Positions 44,500 to 53,601 of a stretch of 55,033 nt of DNA are shown here, in pieces (within the stretch, counting starts at the first letter, position 1; the number at the start of each line of letters is the position of its first letter). Position numbers and translations under genes: made by a program. The notes below the pieces were generated by a model. That model had not been told where the DNA came from. It did no database searches and worked only from the letters and a program-made list of their open reading frames with translations. This stretch comes from Candidatus Gastranaerophilales bacterium (GTDB lineage: Bacteria; Cyanobacteriota; Vampirovibrionia; Gastranaerophilales; Gastranaerophilaceae): NCBI GenBank assembly GCA_944322625.1, contig CALUPN010000002.1:1-55033 (forward strand), in the 5' to 3' direction.

Positions 44500-45021
44500 A
44501 TGGAAAATCTCATACAAATTAAGAACTTAATATATGAAATAAGAGGTTATAAGGTAATGCTCGACAGCGACCTTGCAGATTTGTATGGAGTTCCGACAAA
44601 AAGGCTGAATGAGGCTGTAAAACGTAATATTACAAGATTTCCAAGTAATTTTATGTTTCAGTTAAATGAAGAAGACCTTTTAGACTTGAGGTCGCAAATT
44701 GCGACCTCAAGTTCAAAGCACGGTGGTCGTCGTTATATGCCATATGTCTTTACCGAACAGGGTGTGGCAATGCTTTCAAGCGTTTTAAACAGCGAAAAAG
44801 CTATTCAGATAAATATACAAATCATGAATACTTTTGTGCAGATGCGGCAATGGGCTATGGAGAATAAGGATTTAGCAAGGCGTGTTGCGGAATTGGAAAA
44901 TTATTTTATAGAGCATTGTAAAGACAATAAAACAGATATGAGAGAAATCTATGAAGCAATAGATTTATTGATGGATAGGACAAAACCTGCAAAAATAGGG
45001 TTTAATACAGAGGAAAAATAG
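44500..45021 (+). CDS. ORF6N-domain DNA-binding protein
   Basis: A 173-residue protein with the ORF6N domain known from phage antirepressors: IRGYKVMLDSDLADLYGV, NEAVKRNITRFPSNFMFQL and YVFTEQGVAMLSSVL. A coiled coil follows. Such genes spread on phages and as solitary copies. Here it lies between atpA and atpG. The atpG ribosome site (GAGGA) is within its last codons and its stop is one base from the atpG start, so the inserted gene is now coupled to atpG. A perfect 29-base palindrome (44684-44712) lies inside the coding sequence. No ribosome site of its own is evident. Confidence 0.88.
   Translation: MENLIQIKNLIYEIRGYKVMLDSDLADLYGVPTKRLNEAVKRNITRFPSNFMFQLNEEDLLDLRSQIATSSSKHGGRRYMPYVFTEQGVAMLSSVLNSEKAIQINIQIMNTFVQMRQWAMENKDLARRVAELENYFIEHCKDNKTDMREIYEAIDLLMDRTKPAKIGFNTEEK
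44684..44712. repeat. Perfect 29-base palindrome inside the ORF6N gene
   Basis: ACTTGAGGTCGCAA, one A, then TTGCGACCTCAAGT: 14-bp arms with no mismatch. It codes for the LRSQIATSS segment. It can form a very stable hairpin in the mRNA or act as a protein-binding site. Confidence 0.85.
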
Positions 45022-45022
45022 A

Positions 45023-45934
45023 ATGCCAAACACAAAAGATATAAAAAGCAGAATTTCAAGCGTTCAGAATACTAAAAAGATTACAAAAGCAATGAAGATG
45101 GTTGCGGCAGCAAAAGTTAAGAAAGCAGAAAGCACTGTAAAAGCTGCACGTCCCTTTGCGGATGAGCTTATGGTTTTATTCAGAAAGATGCTTGCAACAG
45201 TAGGTGAAGAATCTGCCACAGGTTTGAAAGTAGAAAGAGGGCTTGATAATTATCCTGAACTTTTGAGAGAAAGAGAAGTTAAATCAGAAGGGCTTCTTGT
45301 TATAACTTCTAACAAGGGTTTGGCAGGGGCTTATAACGCTAATGTAGTAAAAGCTGCGCTAAAGCGGGTTAGAGAAAATTCTGAAAAGGGGATTAAGACT
45401 GTAATTTATCCTGTAGGACAGAAAGCTGTTTCAGCTTTAAAGCATAAAGCTGGCGATTATGAGCTTAAGAAGGGTTATATAAGTGTTGCTAACGATCCGA
45501 CAGCTACCGGTGCAAATATTATAGCGGAAGATATAGCAGAAGATTTTGTTAATGGTAATATTGACAGAATAGATATTATAACAACCCGTTTTAATAATAT
45601 GATGTCTTATAGTGTACAGGATTGGGAAATTCTTCCCGTAAAAATAGAAAAAGCAGAAACCCATGAAATAGATCCTGTTATGGAATTTGAGCCGTCACCG
45701 CATAGTGTTTTACAGCAGCTTGTTCCTATGTATATTTCAAATACTGTTTATCAAGCGCTTCTGGAAGCAAACGCAAGTGAATTGGCATCTCGTATGACAG
45801 CGATGTCAGCTGCTTCAAATAACGCTGAAGAAATGATAAATACTCTGACAATTGACTACAATAAAGCCCGTCAAGCTGCAATTACTCAAGAACTCGTAGA
45901 AATCGTCTCCGGTGCACAAGGTGTAAAGGGTTAA
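45023..45934 (+). CDS. atpG: ATP synthase subunit gamma
   Basis: A 303-residue rotor subunit. It has the N-terminal helix (KDIKSRISSVQNTKKITKAM) and the C-terminal signature (ELASRMTAMSAASNNAEEMI, then TLTIDYNKARQAAITQELVE), both close to cyanobacterial gamma. It is the last gene of the operon; beta and epsilon are not here. Its translation start depends on a site within the ORF6N gene. Confidence 0.95.
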   Translation: MPNTKDIKSRISSVQNTKKITKAMKMVAAAKVKKAESTVKAARPFADELMVLFRKMLATVGEESATGLKVERGLDNYPELLREREVKSEGLLVITSNKGLAGAYNANVVKAALKRVRENSEKGIKTVIYPVGQKAVSALKHKAGDYELKKGYISVANDPTATGANIIAEDIAEDFVNGNIDRIDIITTRFNNMMSYSVQDWEILPVKIEKAETHEIDPVMEFEPSPHSVLQQLVPMYISNTVYQALLEANASELASRMTAMSAASNNAEEMINTLTIDYNKARQAAITQELVEIVSGAQGVKG

Positions 45935-45964
45935 TAATTAACGCCGTTATGTTATTAATATCTC

Positions 45965-45993
45965 TTTACATTTTGTTATAATAATTGTATGAT
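45965..45993 (+). promoter_or_regulatory. Promoter of murA
   Basis: TTTACA (45965-45970), a 17-base spacer, then TATGAT (45988-45993), 20 bases before the murA start. Confidence 0.5.
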
Positions 45994-46013
45994 TATAATA
46001 GATTGGAGGAATT

Positions 46014-47357
46014 TTGGCAGAGAAATTCAAAATACAAGGCGGAGAGACTCTTAAAGGCGAAGTTTCGATAGGCGGAGCCAAAAATTCTGTTCTAAAACTA
46101 CTTGCAGCCAGCATTCTGGTGAAGGGAAAAACAAAGATTTATAATGTACCCCGTCTGACAGATGTCGATATAATGCTTAATGTGCTTTCTGATTTGGGGG
46201 CGTCTTATATTTATGATAAACAGGAAAAATCTGTAGAGGTTGATGCTTCAAATATAACATCAATCACTGCCAAGTATGAACTTGTCAGCAAAATGAGAGC
46301 ATCTTTTATTATTCTGGGTGCTTTAATGTCCCGTTGCAGAGAAGCAATTGTTGCATTGCCCGGCGGTTGTGCAATCGGTGAAAGAAGAGTTGATTTCCAT
46401 ATAAAAGGTTTAGAGGCTTTAGGTGCTAAAATTAAAATTGAAAACGGTTATGTGCATGCAAAAGCTTCCAAATTATCAGGGACTGATATATATCTTGATA
46501 TTCCATCGGTAGGTGCTACTGAAAATCTTATGCTGGCAGCTGTTTTAGCCGAGGGAGCTACAAGAATTCAAAATGCTGCACAAGAACCGGAAATAGTTGA
46601 TTTAGCGAACTTTTTAAATACAATAGGTGCTGATATTTCAGGGGCCGGTACTTCTGAGATATTGATCAACGGTGTAAAGGCTGAAAATTTGCATTCAGCA
46701 GAGTATACAACAATTCCGGATAGAATTGAAGCCGGAACTTTTATGGCTGCAGTTGTTGCAACCAGAGGAAAAGCAATAATTAGAAATGTTTATCCTGCAC
46801 ATTTAACCTTTTTTAATGATAAATTAATAAAAATGGGTGCCGGTATAAAGCTTGTAGAGCCAACTACAATAGAAGTCAGTTGTAAAAGCAGACTGAACTC
46901 AATTAATTTTGTAACTCAACCTTATCCCGGTTTTCCGACGGATTTACAAGCGATAGCAATGACTCTTCTTACTACCGCGAATGGAGTCGGAATAATAACG
47001 GAAAGTTTGTATGAAAATCGCTTTATGCAAGTTCCGGATTTAAGGAGAATGGGGGCAGATATTCATCAAGATCGCAATCATGCAATTGTAAAAGGGGTAA
47101 AAAACCTTACCGGAGCAATAGTTGCAGCCAGCGATTTAAGAGCAGGTGCCGCTCTTGTTATAGCCGGATTAATGGCTCAAGGCGAAACTATCGTTGAAAA
47201 GCTGCATCATATTGACAGAGGTTATGAAGAATTTGAATATAAGATACAAAAACTCGGCGGTAAAATATACAGATATAATGATGAAATGACGGGAGGTTTA
47301 AATCAATCAGTCGTATTAAATAATGAAAAGGGGGTAGTTAATGAGTCCCGCATATAA
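46014..47357 (+). CDS. murA: UDP-N-acetylglucosamine 1-carboxyvinyltransferase
   Basis: MurA adds enolpyruvate to UDP-GlcNAc, the first committed step of peptidoglycan synthesis. The 447-residue protein has K23 in GGAKNSVLK and the active-site C119 in ALPGGCAIGERRVD. The Cys predicts the usual sensitivity to fosfomycin. The start codon is TTG with GGAGGA close upstream. It overlaps the next small gene by 17 bases. Confidence 0.95.
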   Translation: MAEKFKIQGGETLKGEVSIGGAKNSVLKLLAASILVKGKTKIYNVPRLTDVDIMLNVLSDLGASYIYDKQEKSVEVDASNITSITAKYELVSKMRASFIILGALMSRCREAIVALPGGCAIGERRVDFHIKGLEALGAKIKIENGYVHAKASKLSGTDIYLDIPSVGATENLMLAAVLAEGATRIQNAAQEPEIVDLANFLNTIGADISGAGTSEILINGVKAENLHSAEYTTIPDRIEAGTFMAAVVATRGKAIIRNVYPAHLTFFNDKLIKMGAGIKLVEPTTIEVSCKSRLNSINFVTQPYPGFPTDLQAIAMTLLTTANGVGIITESLYENRFMQVPDLRRMGADIHQDRNHAIVKGVKNLTGAIVAASDLRAGAALVIAGLMAQGETIVEKLHHIDRGYEEFEYKIQKLGGKIYRYNDEMTGGLNQSVVLNNEKGVVNESRI

Positions 47358-47673
47358 AAGATGGTATGACCACGACCCTAAGCTTTTGGAAGTTATTGAA
47401 TTGTTGAAGAATTATCAGGATGAATTAAAGGAACATGCTGTAGTATTTCTTGATAAATTAGAACAAAAAGTCTCAAAAGAAGCTTTAGACAGATTTTACG
47501 ATCTTGTAAAACCTGTGAACGGAAATCGTTGGTATGACAAAGATCCTATTATATCAAAGACTGTTGAAATTTTGCGTGTAGTTCCTCCGGAAGTTCAGAA
47601 TGCTTGTGCGGAACGATTTATTTCTGCATTGAAAGATATGGGGATTGAATACGAGAGTCCTAATCATAATTAG
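47341..47673 (+). CDS. Hypothetical protein with two RWYDxDP repeats
   Basis: A 110-residue protein built of two related halves of about 55 residues, each starting RWYD-x-DP (residues 7-13 and 63-69) and continuing as amphipathic helices. No family recognised. It starts inside the end of murA, with AAAGGGGG upstream, so it is translationally coupled to it. A link to wall synthesis or a lineage-specific partner is possible but unproven. Confidence 0.7.
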   Translation: MSPAYKRWYDHDPKLLEVIELLKNYQDELKEHAVVFLDKLEQKVSKEALDRFYDLVKPVNGNRWYDKDPIISKTVEILRVVPPEVQNACAERFISALKDMGIEYESPNHN

Positions 47674-47811
47674 AAAATTGTGTGCTATCAACGTATCTTT
47701 TGGCATTAATAATAACCGTTAAAAAGTGTGTTCTTGTGGTTTTATTATTAAATAAAAATAATGTTTAAGGTATAATATACTCAGAAGTTTTGAATTGTTA
47801 CGGAGTATAAA

Positions 47812-49017
47812 ATGTATAATGTCAGAAAAATAACGGACAGTTTGTTTTATGTCGGTTGTTCCGACAGAAAACTTTCTCTTTTTGAGAGTGCATATCCGGT
47901 TAAAGAGGGTATGTCTTATAACTCATATCTTATTTCGGATGAAAAAACAATACTTTTTGACACGGTTGATAAATCTTGTTGGGAACAGTTTCAGGAAAAT
48001 CTTAAAGCAGCTCTTGCAGGCCGTCAGCTGGATTATATTGTTGTTCAGCATATGGAGCCTGATCACTGTGCACTCTTAGAGGAAGTCGTTAAATTGCATC
48101 CGAATGTTAAAATTATTTGTACGCAAAAAACTGTTGCGATGATTAAGCAATTTTTTAATTTTGTTGCAGATTCAAACGTAATGGTTGTTAAAGAAGGTGA
48201 TACTTTAAATACGGGCAGACATGAGTTTCAATTTATTATGGCGCCGATGGTGCACTGGCCTGAGGTTATGGTAACTTATGATAAAACTGATAAAATCCTG
48301 TTTTCGGCAGACGCTTTCGGAACCTTTGGGGCCGTAAACGGCAATCTTTATGATAATGAAGTTAACTGGGAAAGGGATTATTTAGACGAAGCAAGAAGAT
48401 ATTACACAAATATTGTGGGGAAATACGGTCTGCAGGTACAGATGCTTCTTAAAAAAGCAGCAGGGCTTGATATAAAAATGTTATGCCCGCTTCATGGTTT
48501 AATAATTAAAGAAAATATTAATTTATTTCTTGAAAAATATGATAGATGGTCTAAATACGAACCGGAAGAGAATGGAGTTCTTATTGCATACTCATCCGTA
48601 TATGGCGGGACGGAAAGTGCGGTTAACCTTCTGGCGGCAAAACTTGCTGATAGCGGAGTTAAAAACATAAAAATGTTTGACGTATCAATTACTCATCCTT
48701 CATTTGTTCTGTCGGAAGCCTTCAGGTTTTCGCATATTGTAATTGCAACAACAACTTATAACGCCGGAATATTTGAGTCAATGGAAACATTCCTGCATAT
48801 ACTGGCTTCACATAACCTGCAAAACAGAAAATATGTAATTATACAAAACGGAAGCTGGGCTCCTGCTTGCGGAGGACAGGTAAAAGAAATTCTTGAAAAA
48901 CTCAAGGGTTCTGAACTGCTTGATGACAGTATTTGTATAAAATCAACTCTAAAAGAAGAACAGATAACCTTGATGGATAATGTTGTAAATACAATGGTAA
49001 AATCTTTGGGTTTATAG
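47812..49017 (+). CDS. Flavodiiron protein (A-type flavoprotein)
   Basis: It reduces oxygen to water or nitric oxide to nitrous oxide, protecting anaerobes. The 401-residue protein has a beta-lactamase-fold domain with the diiron ligands H80, E82, D84, H85 (HMEPDH), H148 (MVHWPE), D167 (SADAFG) and a His in LCPLHGL. A flavodoxin domain follows (from about 255, [12 protein letters not shown]). A rubredoxin gene, its usual electron donor, starts 28 bases downstream. Confidence 0.93.
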   Translation: MYNVRKITDSLFYVGCSDRKLSLFESAYPVKEGMSYNSYLISDEKTILFDTVDKSCWEQFQENLKAALAGRQLDYIVVQHMEPDHCALLEEVVKLHPNVKIICTQKTVAMIKQFFNFVADSNVMVVKEGDTLNTGRHEFQFIMAPMVHWPEVMVTYDKTDKILFSADAFGTFGAVNGNLYDNEVNWERDYLDEARRYYTNIVGKYGLQVQMLLKKAAGLDIKMLCPLHGLIIKENINLFLEKYDRWSKYEPEENGVLIAYSSVYGGTESAVNLLAAKLADSGVKNIKMFDVSITHPSFVLSEAFRFSHIVIATTTYNAGIFESMETFLHILASHNLQNRKYVIIQNGSWAPACGGQVKEILEKLKGSELLDDSICIKSTLKEEQITLMDNVVNTMVKSLGL

Positions 49018-49045
49018 TTTAATAAATAAAAAGGAGGATTTGTTT

Positions 49046-49204
49046 ATGCAAAAATATGTATGCACAGTATGCCATTATGTATATGACCCGGAAGCAGGCG
49101 ATCCTGATAACGGAATTCAGCCGGGAACTGCGTTTGAAGATTTACCCGAAGACTGGGTTTGTCCTCTGTGCGCAGTAGGCAAGGATATGTTTGAAGCTGA
49201 ATAA
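49046..49204 (+). CDS. Rubredoxin
   Basis: A 52-residue iron protein with the two iron-binding pairs CTVCHYVYD and CPLCAVGKD, and the usual [12 protein letters not shown] between them. It is a single-electron carrier and, by position, the donor to the flavodiiron protein just upstream. The ribosome site AAGGAGG is strong. A terminator follows. Confidence 0.95.
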   Translation: MQKYVCTVCHYVYDPEAGDPDNGIQPGTAFEDLPEDWVCPLCAVGKDMFEAE

Positions 49205-49230
49205 ATAAAAAAACAAAAGCAAATATAAAG

Positions 49231-49256
49231 ATCCGGGTTTTTCATCCCGGATTTTT
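49231..49256 (+). terminator. Terminator after rubredoxin
   Basis: ATCCGGG and CCCGGAT form a 7-bp stem with T runs in the loop and after the stem. Confidence 0.88.
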
Positions 49257-49280
49257 ACTTAAAATAACAAATATGAATTA

Positions 49281-49592
49281 TTAATATTTGGTATCGTGAT
49301 CCCAGTCTTCCAACATGTTTATGTCTGTATTGTGCTTTTTATTATAGTCATCTATAGAGCCGTAACCGGCGCCTGTTCCGGCTCCTATACCCGCACCAAT
49401 AGCAGCTCCAATAGGCCCGGCGACAAAGAAACCTATAATGCCACCCACCACTCCAAATGCTTTTGCACCAGCACTGGCGGTTTTTCCACTGAAGTTTACA
49501 CTTGTTTCAGGAACAGCAACTGTATTGTCATTTTTTAAGTTTTTTCCTGCTTTAGGGTGATAATAAGCCATGTTAATTGCATTAACTCTCAT
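49281..49592 (-). CDS. Small glycine-zipper protein with N-terminal FKG-type tag
   Basis: A 103-residue protein. It starts MRVNAINMAYYHPKAG and has VNFSGK at about residues 33-38, the same pattern as the FKG-tag proteins at 12620 and 13809. The core (about 45-75) is a Gly/Ala-rich glycine zipper (GGIIGFFVAGPIGAAIGAGI) that could insert in or attach to a membrane. The tail is acidic. The ribosome site CGGAGG is strong. Function unknown. Confidence 0.75.
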   Translation of the reverse strand: MRVNAINMAYYHPKAGKNLKNDNTVAVPETSVNFSGKTASAGAKAFGVVGGIIGFFVAGPIGAAIGAGIGAGTGAGYGSIDDYNKKHNTDINMLEDWDHDTKY

Positions 49593-49724
49593 AAAAAGAC
49601 CTCCGGTTAGTAAAATCTTTTAAATTATACCATAAACTAAAAAAATGTAAAGTTTCTTGTAGCATTCTTGATTTATTAAAAAAAATATTATACGATTTTC
49701 TTAAGGATATTTAATGAGATTTGT

Positions 49725-51029
49725 ATGATAAATTCAATCAGAACAAATACGCTTCAATATCAGGCAAACCAACAAGGACTTGCAAGGAGGAGGACTTTAG
49801 TTAACGCTCTTGATACGATTGATGCAAAGAGCGGTAAATATAGGACTGTAGCAGATGATGCACAGCGTGCATATTTAGCATTTCCGTCGATGCTTACGAT
49901 GTTGCCGGCGTTTATATTGGCGTTTATGTCGGAAAAGCATGGCGGGGCAAAACTTGCAGTCCCAACGGCATTACTATCCGGATTAAGTGCTCTGGCGTTC
50001 GGAATTTTTGCAAAAAACCGTGGTGAGAACAGCTATAAGACAATCTCAGCAGGTCAAGCGGAAGCTCTTAAAGATGATTTATCGGATCCCAAATTGTTTG
50101 TGAATATTGATGCTAAACGAATTAGAGAAATAAATAATAACCAGAACTACAAAAAAATAATATCTTCAAAAATGTTTACAGATAGAGCAAATTTATTCTT
50201 GGATTATAACTATAAGGAGTATAAAGAATTCTTTAGAGACATAGATAAAAAAACGAAGGAATTTGAGTCTCCGAAAGAGGTACAAGATAATGAAACCTCA
50301 AAAGCCATCGACTTTATAGACAAAAGAGCCCGGAATTATAATAATAAAATTGTTACAGGTATGTACTTATTATATTCCGGGCTTTGTGCTGCCGGGGCCG
50401 GTACAGGGATTGCTCTAAATTCAATAGCCAAGAAAAATAATAAATTTTCAATTCCGCTTAATATTGGTGCTTTTGCATCAATATTAACTCCAATGTTTAT
50501 GTTATGTAAAATATCACAAAAATCCTTTTTTAGTGATATAGAGCAAATCTCTCGATTAAAAGCAAAAGAAGATTTTTTAAATGATAAGTATGAGGATAAA
50601 AATTCTCTACAGACGTATTTTGACTATAATAAATCAAAAAATAAGTATATCCAAAAGCTTGAAAAGCAGGAATATATAACATCTATGCGGAATAGCATAA
50701 TTAAGAAATCTGCTGCTGATAAAAAGGAAATTGCAGATGCAGAAGTTTTTCAGCAGGAATTTAAATCTGCAATTAATGCAAAAGACCGAATGAATAAGTT
50801 AAAAAAAGCTGAAATCAATAACAGTACCGCAAGTGATTTTATTATTAACGTATTCGTTGCAAGTGTTTTATACCCCATATTAGTATTGTTAAATCGTAAG
50901 TTAGAATTCGGAGCCGGTAAAACTTCATCTTTGATTAAAATCGGAGCATTGGAGACGATGGCAACATCTGTCGGCTGCATGTTAAGTGCCGGGCTTTCAA
51001 AGTTTTTGAATAAAAAATCGGATAGTTAA
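49725..51029 (+). CDS. Hypothetical membrane protein
   Basis: A 434-residue protein of unknown function. It has hydrophobic pairs near residues 53-92 (FPSMLTMLPAFILAFMS and LSGLSALAFGIFA), 210-265 (MYLLYSGLCAAGAGTGIAL) and 370-425 (FIINVFVASVLYPILVLL), separated by long charged cytoplasmic-type regions. The pattern of paired helices with charged linkers resembles that of the membrane gene at 1637-3106. It has its own AT-rich promoter region; the ribosome site is weak. Confidence 0.7.
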   Translation: MINSIRTNTLQYQANQQGLARRRTLVNALDTIDAKSGKYRTVADDAQRAYLAFPSMLTMLPAFILAFMSEKHGGAKLAVPTALLSGLSALAFGIFAKNRGENSYKTISAGQAEALKDDLSDPKLFVNIDAKRIREINNNQNYKKIISSKMFTDRANLFLDYNYKEYKEFFRDIDKKTKEFESPKEVQDNETSKAIDFIDKRARNYNNKIVTGMYLLYSGLCAAGAGTGIALNSIAKKNNKFSIPLNIGAFASILTPMFMLCKISQKSFFSDIEQISRLKAKEDFLNDKYEDKNSLQTYFDYNKSKNKYIQKLEKQEYITSMRNSIIKKSAADKKEIADAEVFQQEFKSAINAKDRMNKLKKAEINNSTASDFIINVFVASVLYPILVLLNRKLEFGAGKTSSLIKIGALETMATSVGCMLSAGLSKFLNKKSDS

Positions 51030-51176
51030 TATAGATTTTAAGAATTTTGTGTTATAATAACACTGACCCAATAAATAGCGAGGTGGATTTCATCCAAATT
51101 CATTATTTGTGAAATAATTTATGTAATGTATAATGTTATTGTCACTTTTATACATAATAAGAAAGGAAAATAAGAA

Positions 51177-51761
51177 ATGAGTTTTGTACCTGTAGTAATT
51201 GAACAATCAAGCAGAGGCGAGCGTTCTTTTGATATCTTCTCAAGACTGTTGAGAGAAAGAATTATTTTCTTAGGAACGCCGGTTGATGATATGGTGGCAA
51301 ACCTTATTGTTGCTCAGCTTTTGCTATTAGACAGCGAAAATCCGGAAAAAGATATTATGTTATATATCAACTCTCCCGGAGGAAGCGTTACTGCAGGTTT
51401 GGCAATATATGATACAATGCAGCATATAAGAGCTGATGTGCAGACTATCTGCTTAGGTCAGGCAGCATCTATGGGTGCATTCTTATTATGTTCAGGTGCA
51501 AAAGGCAAGAGAATGGCTCTTCCGCATTCAAGAGTTCTTATCCACCAGCCTTTAGGCGGTGCTCAAGGTCAAGCTACAGATATTGAAATTCAGGCACAGG
51601 AAATCTTGAGAATTAAAAAGACTTTGAATGAAATAATGGCATCTAATACAGGACAATCTATTAAGAAAATTGAAAAAGACACTGACAGAGATTATATTAT
51701 GACTCCTCAAGAAGCTCTAGAATACGGTATGATTGATAAAGTCATAACAAAAGAGGGGTAG
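51177..51761 (+). CDS. clpP: ATP-dependent Clp protease proteolytic subunit
   Basis: A 194-residue serine protease with S98 (GQAASMGA), H123 (SRVLIHQP) and D172 of the catalytic triad, and [17 protein letters not shown]. It forms the ClpXP proteolytic chamber with the ClpX encoded next. The ribosome site AGAAAGGAAAA precedes the ATG. Trigger factor, often upstream, is absent. Confidence 0.96.
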   Translation: MSFVPVVIEQSSRGERSFDIFSRLLRERIIFLGTPVDDMVANLIVAQLLLLDSENPEKDIMLYINSPGGSVTAGLAIYDTMQHIRADVQTICLGQAASMGAFLLCSGAKGKRMALPHSRVLIHQPLGGAQGQATDIEIQAQEILRIKKTLNEIMASNTGQSIKKIEKDTDRDYIMTPQEALEYGMIDKVITKEG

Positions 51762-51772
51762 ATGTCCTAAGT

Positions 51773-51846
51773 ACCCTCTCCCCGGTGAGGGAGAGGGTAG
51801 AATTTCTTAGTGAATGTGAGTGAACTTAGAAATTCGGGTGAGGGGT
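51773..51846. repeat. Dispersed hairpin repeat, family A copy 2
   Basis: CCCTCTCCCC pairs with GGGAGAGGG. Then come GAATTTCT and AGAAATTC around TTAGTGAATGTGAGTGAACT, and GGGTGAGGGGT. Nearly the same sequence as at 10280-10352. It fills the gap between clpP and clpX and could reduce or modulate read-through between them. Confidence 0.8.
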
Positions 51847-51936
51847 GATTTTATTCCCCAAAAACACAAATATATACTGCCAAATAAGGCTGATTTACCA
51901 AAATAAGGCGGGTAAAATATAAAACAGGAGAATATT

Positions 51937-53268
51937 ATGTCATCGAATGATAGGTTAAAATGTTCATTTTGTGGAAAAACTCAAGATCAGGTTAAGAAAT
52001 TGATTGCAGGGCCTGATGTGTTTATATGCGATGAGTGCGTTGAGCTTTGTAACGAGATTCTTGATGAAGAGTTTTTTGAAGCAAAAGAAAAGAATGGTGA
52101 AAAGCCTGAAAAACATTCAGATGACTTGGAAGATAAACCTATTCCAAAGCCTCATGAAATTAAGGCATATTTAGACCAGCATATTGTAGGGCAGGATGAT
52201 GCCAAAAAAGTCCTTTCTGTTGCGGTTTATAATCATTATAAAAGACTTAGACACAACCAAAAGGAAGATACTAACGGTGTAGAAATACAGAAATCTAATA
52301 TTCTTCTTGTTGGCCCTACCGGGAGCGGTAAAACGTTATTGGCTCAAACATTAGCAAAAATGCTTGATGTTCCGTTTGCAGTTGCTGACGCTACAACTTT
52401 GACAGAAGCCGGTTATGTTGGTGATGATGTTGAAAATATTCTGTTAAGACTTTATCAAAATGCTGATTATGATGCTAAAAAAGCCGAAAAGGGTATTATT
52501 TATATTGATGAAATAGATAAAATTGCAAGAAAATCCGAAAATACATCAATAACCAGAGATGTGTCAGGTGAAGGTGTTCAACAGGCTTTGTTGAAGCTTA
52601 TTGAAGGTACAATTTCAAACGTTCCTCCGCAGGGCGGCAGAAAACACCCGCAGCAGGAGATGATACAGATAGATACAAGCAACATCCTGTTTATCGTAGG
52701 CGGTGCGTTTGTTGATTTAGATAAAATTATTGAACATCGTGTTAAAGACGGCTCTTCAATCGGGTTCGGGAAATCTGCTCCGACACAAGCTGAAAAAGAA
52801 CAGGCAGCTTCGAGAATGCTTAAGAAACTCCAGCCCGAAGATTTGCTGAAATTTGGATTGATACCGGAATTTATCGGACGTATTCCTGTCTATGCGGTTC
52901 TTGACGCTTTGGACGAAAAGACTTTAAAGATGATTTTGACAGAGCCAAAGAATGCAATCATCAAGCAGTACAAATGTTTGCTTGAAATGGACGGAGTTGA
53001 TTTGGAATTTGAGCCGGAAGCTTTGGATTTAATCGCTCAAAAAGCGTTAAAACGTAAAACTGGTGCACGTGCTTTGCGTTCAATTGTAGAAGAGTTAATG
53101 CTTGATGTCATGTATGATATACCGACAACTCATGATATTGATAAGTTTACAATAACCAAAGAAATGGTCGAAAAACAGGATGAAATTGACAATCAAGCAG
53201 AATTGATACATCTTCCGAATAATAAGACTTCAGATTTATCACAAAAAACAAGAGCGGAAATTGCTTAG
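51937..53268 (+). CDS. clpX: ATP-dependent Clp protease ATPase subunit ClpX
   Basis: An AAA+ unfoldase of 443 residues that feeds substrates to ClpP. The N-terminal zinc domain has C9, C12, C31 and C34 (CSFCGK and CDECVELC). Walker A is GPTGSGKT and Walker [11 protein letters not shown]; the pore loop (AGYVGDD) and the ClpP-binding IGF-type loop (SSIGFGK) are present. It follows clpP after a 175-base gap occupied by a palindromic repeat. Confidence 0.97.
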   Translation: MSSNDRLKCSFCGKTQDQVKKLIAGPDVFICDECVELCNEILDEEFFEAKEKNGEKPEKHSDDLEDKPIPKPHEIKAYLDQHIVGQDDAKKVLSVAVYNHYKRLRHNQKEDTNGVEIQKSNILLVGPTGSGKTLLAQTLAKMLDVPFAVADATTLTEAGYVGDDVENILLRLYQNADYDAKKAEKGIIYIDEIDKIARKSENTSITRDVSGEGVQQALLKLIEGTISNVPPQGGRKHPQQEMIQIDTSNILFIVGGAFVDLDKIIEHRVKDGSSIGFGKSAPTQAEKEQAASRMLKKLQPEDLLKFGLIPEFIGRIPVYAVLDALDEKTLKMILTEPKNAIIKQYKCLLEMDGVDLEFEPEALDLIAQKALKRKTGARALRSIVEELMLDVMYDIPTTHDIDKFTITKEMVEKQDEIDNQAELIHLPNNKTSDLSQKTRAEIA

Positions 53269-53527
53269 TATAAAATTCCGGAAAAGTTTTTAAGAGTGCA
53301 TTTTTCTATCTCCGGATAGGTAAGTTTAAGTAATATATTAATTTGGCCGGAATCTATCTGCTCAAATCGTATCTCTTGTATTTTGTTGTCTGTATCAAAT
53401 CTGACTATAGCATGCTTGTTGTTGTTTAAATCAATTATTAAATAGCCTAATATTTCAGCTTGGGCTTCTTGTTGTGTTTTAATTCTGATATTATAGTGAT
53501 AGAGGTTTTTCTGTTTGTAGGTATAAT
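53265..53527 (-). pseudogene. Remnant of an unidentified gene
   Basis: On the minus strand about 87 codons are open and read as plausible protein (KTQQEAQAEILGYLIIDLNN, IRFEQIDSGQINILLKLTYP), ending at a stop shared with the end of clpX. There is no start codon: a TAG precedes the frame, and the 5' side runs into repeats. It looks like the 3' end of a gene cut by the repeat element. Family not recognised. Confidence 0.4.
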
Positions 53528-53601
53528 TCTAAACTTGGCGTCATTCTGGGGTAAATGTTTTTTCTGTTTGTAGATATAATTCCAAACTTGGCGTCATTCT
53601 G
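53506..53601. repeat. 43-base direct repeat, two copies
   Basis: Copies at 53506-53548 and 53559-53601 (TTTTTCTGTTTGTAG then AACTTGGCGTCATTCTG) differ at about two positions. The gap between them contains a GGGGTAAAT unit. Confidence 0.8.

Noticed and set aside
44500-45021. Prophage
   Set aside because: Only the single ORF6N gene is phage-like; no integrase, capsid, tail or lysis genes surround it.
53506-53601. CRISPR array
   Set aside because: Only two repeats with a 10-base gap and no cas genes; a simple direct repeat.
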